A DNA stretch of 8,375 nucleotides from Pseudomonadota bacterium (GTDB lineage: Bacteria > Pseudomonadota > Alphaproteobacteria > UBA9655), in the NCBI GenBank assembly GCA_021809225.1, contig JAKBAL010000077.1:1-8375 (forward strand), read 5' to 3'. The translations under genes and the position numbers were made by a program. Below are positions 5,943-8,375 of the stretch, piece after piece; position 1 is the stretch's first letter; every line of letters begins with the position of its first letter. The notes under the pieces are model-generated. The model was given only the letters and a program-made list of their open reading frames with translations, had not been told where the DNA came from and did not search any database.

Positions 5943-6656
5943 ATGATTTTTCATATACATAAAAGAAGCGGTTTAAAGAACATAGCTCTCACTTCTATCA
6001 TTTTACTTTGTCCTACTATTGTAGTTGGTGCGCGCTCACTTTCTGATGGTTACCTCGATAAAAGGGGAGGGAGTCGTCTTACAATTCAAAGTAGCTTATC
6101 AAATGAAAAAATTAATATTCTCCAAGAAGATGAAAAAAATAAAAGAGATAATAACATTTTGAAAAACTCCGCAAAAGATCTTCAAGAAAATGTCGATATC
6201 CCACAAACAAATCCCTCGCCGAGCATGCTTCAACAAGTAGGAAGTGCTGCTTCTACTATTTTTTTGACTACTAGCCGTTTAGCCTTTACGGGTGTGAAAG
6301 GAGCTTTTTATTCCCTTACTCCACTCGGATACGGATGTATCTGGACATTAGAAAAAACATGCGAGGCTATCACTTCTACTGCGACAAATACATCCTCAGC
6401 CGTCAACTATACATTGGATTCCATTCAGGATATTCGCGAAGGAAAGGCAAGAAAAAGAGATAAAGCTTACGATGCTGCAGTTCGAACTCTTTCAACCTCA
6501 AAAGATGCTGCTGTATGGATAGTTTCTAACTTATTTGAAGGTGGTGGAAAGGCTATTCCCCCTCTCGCAAGAGGAAGCCAATGGTTGTGGGAAGAATTAT
6601 GGGATTCCTCCACAACTCCCCTAAAACTCGCAGAAATATCAAATGGGGAAAATTAA
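5943..6656 (+). CDS. Hypothetical exported protein (237 aa)
   Basis: I do not recognise a family. Residues 1-30 look like a signal peptide: basic (KRSGLK 7-12), hydrophobic (13-29), with a cleavage site after VGA (28-30). Residues 50-95 are hydrophilic, rich in Asn, Asp, Lys and Gln, and probably flexible. Residues 96-155 are hydrophobic and small-residue-rich (GSAASTIFLTTSRLAF, then GAFYSLTPLGYGCIWTL) and could insert in or lie on a membrane. A charged stretch REGKARKRDK (165-174) is followed by a second hydrophobic helix region (DAAVWIVSNLF) and a Trp-rich end (QWLWEELW). The start is supported by AAGGA 7 nt upstream. The gene lies on the same strand as the double patatin but is separated from it by a terminator and the MITE-like element, so the two are not an operon. 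Its job is unknown; a secreted host-interaction protein is a guess from the neighbourhood. Confidence 0.75.
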   Translation: MIFHIHKRSGLKNIALTSIILLCPTIVVGARSLSDGYLDKRGGSRLTIQSSLSNEKINILQEDEKNKRDNNILKNSAKDLQENVDIPQTNPSPSMLQQVGSAASTIFLTTSRLAFTGVKGAFYSLTPLGYGCIWTLEKTCEAITSTATNTSSAVNYTLDSIQDIREGKARKRDKAYDAAVRTLSTSKDAAVWIVSNLFEGGGKAIPPLARGSQWLWEELWDSSTTPLKLAEISNGEN

Positions 6657-6662
6657 CCATTT

Positions 6663-6683
6663 GAACGGGAATTTTGCCCGTTC
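6663..6683. terminator. Hairpin after the 237-aa gene
   Basis: GAACGGG (6663-6669) pairs perfectly with CCCGTTC (6677-6683) around a 7-nt loop, starting 6 nt after the stop codon. The stem fits an intrinsic terminator, but only TTC then AATAG follows, so a proper U-tract is missing. It directly abuts the group II intron 3' end on the other strand, and any former U-tract could have been displaced by that insertion. Confidence 0.5.
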
Positions 6684-6685
6684 TA

Positions 6686-6763
6686 ATAGTCGAGTAAGCA
6701 GCCCCCATTGCTGAGAGATACTCCTCTAGGAACGGAGCATGTCACTTTCATGACACTCCGCTC
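6686..6763 (-). ncRNA. Group II intron 3' end: domain V and probable domain VI
   Basis: The catalytic core of a self-splicing group II intron lies on the minus strand. Domain V is 6763-6730, exactly 34 nt: it begins GAGCGGAG, has a GAAA tetraloop capping a 6-bp upper stem, a 2-nt bulge (TG) on the 3' side, and a lower 8-bp stem closing with CTCCGTTC. The AGC triad sits at positions 2-4 with the expected G-U pair. An AGC triad argues for IIA/IIB rather than IIC, which usually has CGC. Domain VI would be about 6727-6686, with GAGTA pairing TACTC and CAGC pairing GCTG. The intron 3' end is then CTCGAC or CTCGACTAT, both ending in AY as expected. The branch-point A is not securely placed. Confidence 0.82.
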
Positions 6764-6818
6764 GATCCTTTATAAGACGGCTCGGTGTTCGTCCGGTAAA
6801 GCCATTACGAACAAGTTC

Positions 6819-6947
6819 CTAAGAAGCAAGGAGTCGCCTCTTCATCATCGCCCTTTGAGCAAAGTATGCTCGGTACTCCGGATGAAAAGGATTGGCCTCC
6901 CCCTTGATTTTCGGGAAGCGTCTGATGTGAACGCTGCTCGTTAATTG
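6819..6947 (-). pseudogene. C-terminal remnant of group II intron reverse transcriptase/maturase
   Basis: The last 40 or so codons of an intron-encoded protein, which helps the intron splice and reverse-transcribes it into DNA. The frame reads VHIRRFPKIKGEANPF followed by HPEYRAYFAQR, the closing motif (IRRHxKIxxxANPxxPxxxxYFxxR) I know from these proteins. It stops 55 nt before domain V, the normal arrangement for a protein encoded in domain IV. An inverted repeat (GTTCGT 6787-6792 with ACGAAC 6807-6812) in that gap could be the base of domain IV. The frame is open to about 7103 but loses resemblance above roughly 6947. The polymerase, maturase and 5' intron domains are not in the window, so the intron is 5'-truncated and cannot move by itself. 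Confidence 0.7.
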
Positions 6948-7072
6948 GCATGCAAAAATGACGGTTCCAACTGCATAAGCGGGTGTAAAGTTTATTAGGG
7001 TTAATTTTTTGACTTTCAAGCACCTAAATCTGTGAATCATGCAGCTTTTAAAGTTCAATTGATTGAGTATTT

Positions 7073-7306
7073 TTAAAGATCTGCTGTTAAAAGAGCTCGC
7101 ATATTAAGTTCAAGCTTTAAAAGCAAGTCCCCATATTTTTTATGAATGCTTTGGTAATGGGGAATCACTTCATTTGTAAGCCCATACGAAAACATGACTT
7201 CAATCCATAAAAAGAGGACATTATCCAAATAACCTGACGAAATCATAAGAGTCTCAAGTGCATTTTGTAAATTTTCCATAACTTTCCAATCATGTTCCAT
7301 TTTCAT
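7073..7306 (-). CDS. Hypothetical protein (77 aa), possibly the 3' part of a frameshifted gene
   Basis: I do not recognise this protein. Its composition is protein-like, with an amphipathic helical pattern (DWKVMENLQNALETLMISSG, then DNVLFLWIEVM, then GDLLLKLELNMRALLTADL). No signal peptide or clear membrane segment is seen. The ATG at 7306 has no convincing Shine-Dalgarno, and the second ATG is two codons on. Just upstream, in another frame, is a 32-codon stretch that overlaps the start and also looks coding, so this may be the C-terminal part of one broken gene. It lies downstream of the Fic gene on the same strand with a 204-bp gap. Its 3' end abuts the 5' side of the intron remnant, so the gene may also be truncated there. 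Confidence 0.45.
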   Translation of the reverse strand: MKMEHDWKVMENLQNALETLMISSGYLDNVLFLWIEVMFSYGLTNEVIPHYQSIHKKYGDLLLKLELNMRALLTADL

Positions 7307-7388
7307 GCAATAGGAATTTTACTATAATTGGTAGCGCCTCCATAGTTCTTTCGGGGGCAAAACACCTAACAAAAAATATAGAGTTTAT
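7290..7388 (-). pseudogene. Upstream out-of-frame fragment preceding the 7073-7306 frame
   Basis: Between stop codons the minus strand reads 32 codons, INSIFFVRCFAPERTMEALP then IIVKFLLHENGT. The stretch has a protein-like composition but no good start until an internal ATG (17 codons from its end). It overlaps the 7306 start by 17 nt in a different frame. A single-base indel would join the two into one protein of roughly 100 residues. This is inference from composition alone, and no family is recognised. Confidence 0.3.
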
Positions 7389-7510
7389 TCATAAAACCCC
7401 TCTCTATGGTGAAGTGGGACTCCTTTATAACCCCACAAAAGAGCGAACAATTTTGGTGTTTCCCCATATTATACGACTAAAAAATTGAAATGATGCCTGT
7501 AAATCACAAA

Positions 7511-8375
7511 TTAAAGAAGAGTATACCAAGCACCGCGACCCGTTCCGTTTAAGGTTAGATGTCCCTTTTTTATAAGCATTCGAAAATGCTCTTTCAGAGT
7601 ATTACGACTTACCCCTGTAAGGGTAATCATGTCCCCAATAGTCACCCGACCATATTCACGCGCATGTTCCAAAATTTGAACAGATAACTCTGGTAATGCA
7701 GATATAATTAGTTTTTCTCTCTCAACCTTCTCTGCAAGTCGTCTCATTTGATGCTGGAGTGCGCGTAAGAAAAACAGAAGCCATGGTTGCCAATTAGGAT
7801 AGTCAGTCCTGATCGTCCCCTGTGTTTGACGTAAAGCAAGATAATACCCTTCTTTATTCTGCTCAATGATGCTTTCTAGTGAGCTATATGGCACATACAG
7901 ATATCCTGCTCGAAGTAATATTAACGTCGTCAAAATACGACTTAAACGCCCATTTCCGTCTTGAAAGGGGTGAATCTCTAAAAAAACTACGACAAAGATG
8001 CTAATAACTAGGAGTGGGTGCACTTGCTTGAGCTCTAGTGCTGAATTAACCCAATCTATAAGTTCACTCATTAAATATGGCGTATCAAAAGGTGTTGCAG
8101 TTTCAAAAACAATCCCAATTTGTTTTCCTGTAGCATCAAAGGCTGCAACCCTGTTCGATGATGTTTTATAATTGCCTCTATGCCAATTGTCTTTTTCGCT
8201 ATATTTTAGTAGATCTCGGTGAAGCTGTTTGACATGATTTTCTGTCACATTGATATTTTTCCAAGAATGGAAAATGAGCTCCATGACTTCAGCATATCCA
8301 GCCACTTCCTGCTCATCCCGCGTTGAAAATGATTTTATCTCTAAATTAGTTAATAGTTTTTCGACCTCTCGATCA
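7511..8375 (-). CDS. Fic-domain protein with C-terminal winged helix (5' end outside window)
   Basis: Fic proteins transfer a nucleotide part, usually AMP from ATP, to hydroxyl side chains of target proteins. The frame is open through the right edge: 287 codons are visible, and the GTG at 8305 is an internal Val, since the sequence before it (LLTNLEIKSFSTRDEQE then VAGYAEVMEL) continues the family pattern. The active-site loop HPFQDGNGRLSR is complete (7937-7972), with the catalytic His and both phosphate-binding residues intact. The target-clamping flap region lies near VFETATPFDTP. The last 60 residues form a winged helix-turn-helix (VTIGDMITLTGVSRNTLKEHF), common in this Fic subgroup and suggesting DNA binding or autoregulation. 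Relatives are about 370 residues, so 80 or so N-terminal residues are missing, including any inhibitory (S/T)xxxE(G/N) helix. No antitoxin gene is visible downstream. Whether it acts in the cell or is injected into a host is unknown. Confidence 0.92.
   Translation of the reverse strand, partial: DREVEKLLTNLEIKSFSTRDEQEVAGYAEVMELIFHSWKNINVTENHVKQLHRDLLKYSEKDNWHRGNYKTSSNRVAAFDATGKQIGIVFETATPFDTPYLMSELIDWVNSALELKQVHPLLVISIFVVVFLEIHPFQDGNGRLSRILTTLILLRAGYLYVPYSSLESIIEQNKEGYYLALRQTQGTIRTDYPNWQPWLLFFLRALQHQMRRLAEKVEREKLIISALPELSVQILEHAREYGRVTIGDMITLTGVSRNTLKEHFRMLIKKGHLTLNGTGRGAWYTLL

Noticed and set aside
6708..7023. Frames 6708-6944 (+) and 6805-7023 (-)
   Set aside because: Both overlap the group II intron remnant in other frames; the intron RNA and the maturase C-terminus explain this DNA better.
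7414..7436. GTGGG/CCCAC inverted repeat as a terminator of the Fic gene
   Set aside because: Only 5 bp of stem with a 13-nt loop and no T-run after it on the minus strand.
7468..7473. Minus-strand TATAAT downstream of the Fic gene
   Set aside because: No -35 box at suitable spacing, and the nearest convincing start codon is about 160 bp away; chance occurrence in AT-rich DNA is likely.
7511..8375. Fic as the toxin of a Fic/Doc toxin-antitoxin pair
   Set aside because: No small antitoxin gene is seen downstream, and the length with a C-terminal winged helix fits the larger Fic class; the upstream side is out of view.
1..8375. tRNA, rRNA or CRISPR features
   Set aside because: No cloverleaf with a GGTTCRANTCC-type arm, no rRNA-like stretch and no regularly spaced repeats were seen.

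Overview
The window looks like accessory DNA from a low-GC, host-associated bacterium. The most likely source is an alphaproteobacterial intracellular symbiont or parasite of protists or amoebae (Holosporales- or Rickettsiales-like). I infer this from the AT-rich intergenic DNA, the patatin-like phospholipase with a signal peptide, the Fic protein, and the density of mobile-element pieces (IS5-type transposase, tyrosine recombinase, group II intron remnant, short inverted-repeat element). Taxonomy was not tested, and a gammaproteobacterial amoeba parasite remains possible.

Layout. (1) 1-480: right-hand end of an IS5-family insertion sequence, cut by the window edge. (2) 651-884 (-): a small unrecognised protein gene with a possible promoter and a 12-bp inverted repeat upstream. 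(3) 1103-2404 (-): an intact tyrosine recombinase. Directly upstream of its ribosome binding site is a perfect 14-6-14 palindrome (2420-2453) with the geometry of a dif/loxP-like core site. Further inverted and direct repeats lie on both sides of the gene. (4) 2772-5468 (+): a secreted protein with two fused patatin domains joined by a Ser-Pro repeat linker, with a TATAAT box and a strong Shine-Dalgarno upstream and a hairpin terminator after it. (5) 5597-5765: a 169-bp MITE-like element with perfect 23-bp terminal inverted repeats. (6) 5943-6656 (+): an unrecognised 237-residue protein with a signal peptide, followed by a hairpin. (7) 6686-6947 (-): the 3' end of a group II intron, with a textbook 34-nt domain V, a probable domain VI and the last residues of the intron-encoded reverse transcriptase/maturase. 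(8) 7073-7388 (-): two overlapping short reading frames that may be one frameshifted gene. (9) 7511-8375 (-): a Fic-domain protein with a C-terminal winged helix, open through the right edge of the window.

How the parts relate. The two + strand genes in the middle (double patatin and the 237-residue protein) both encode exported proteins and are the likely cargo. They are separately transcribed, because a terminator and a MITE-like element lie between them. The flanking DNA is largely mobile-element debris, which suggests an island-like region. No complete defence system, toxin-antitoxin pair, CRISPR array or RNA operon is visible. The most notable items are the double patatin, the lox/dif-like palindrome at the recombinase gene, the MITE-like element and the intron remnant.
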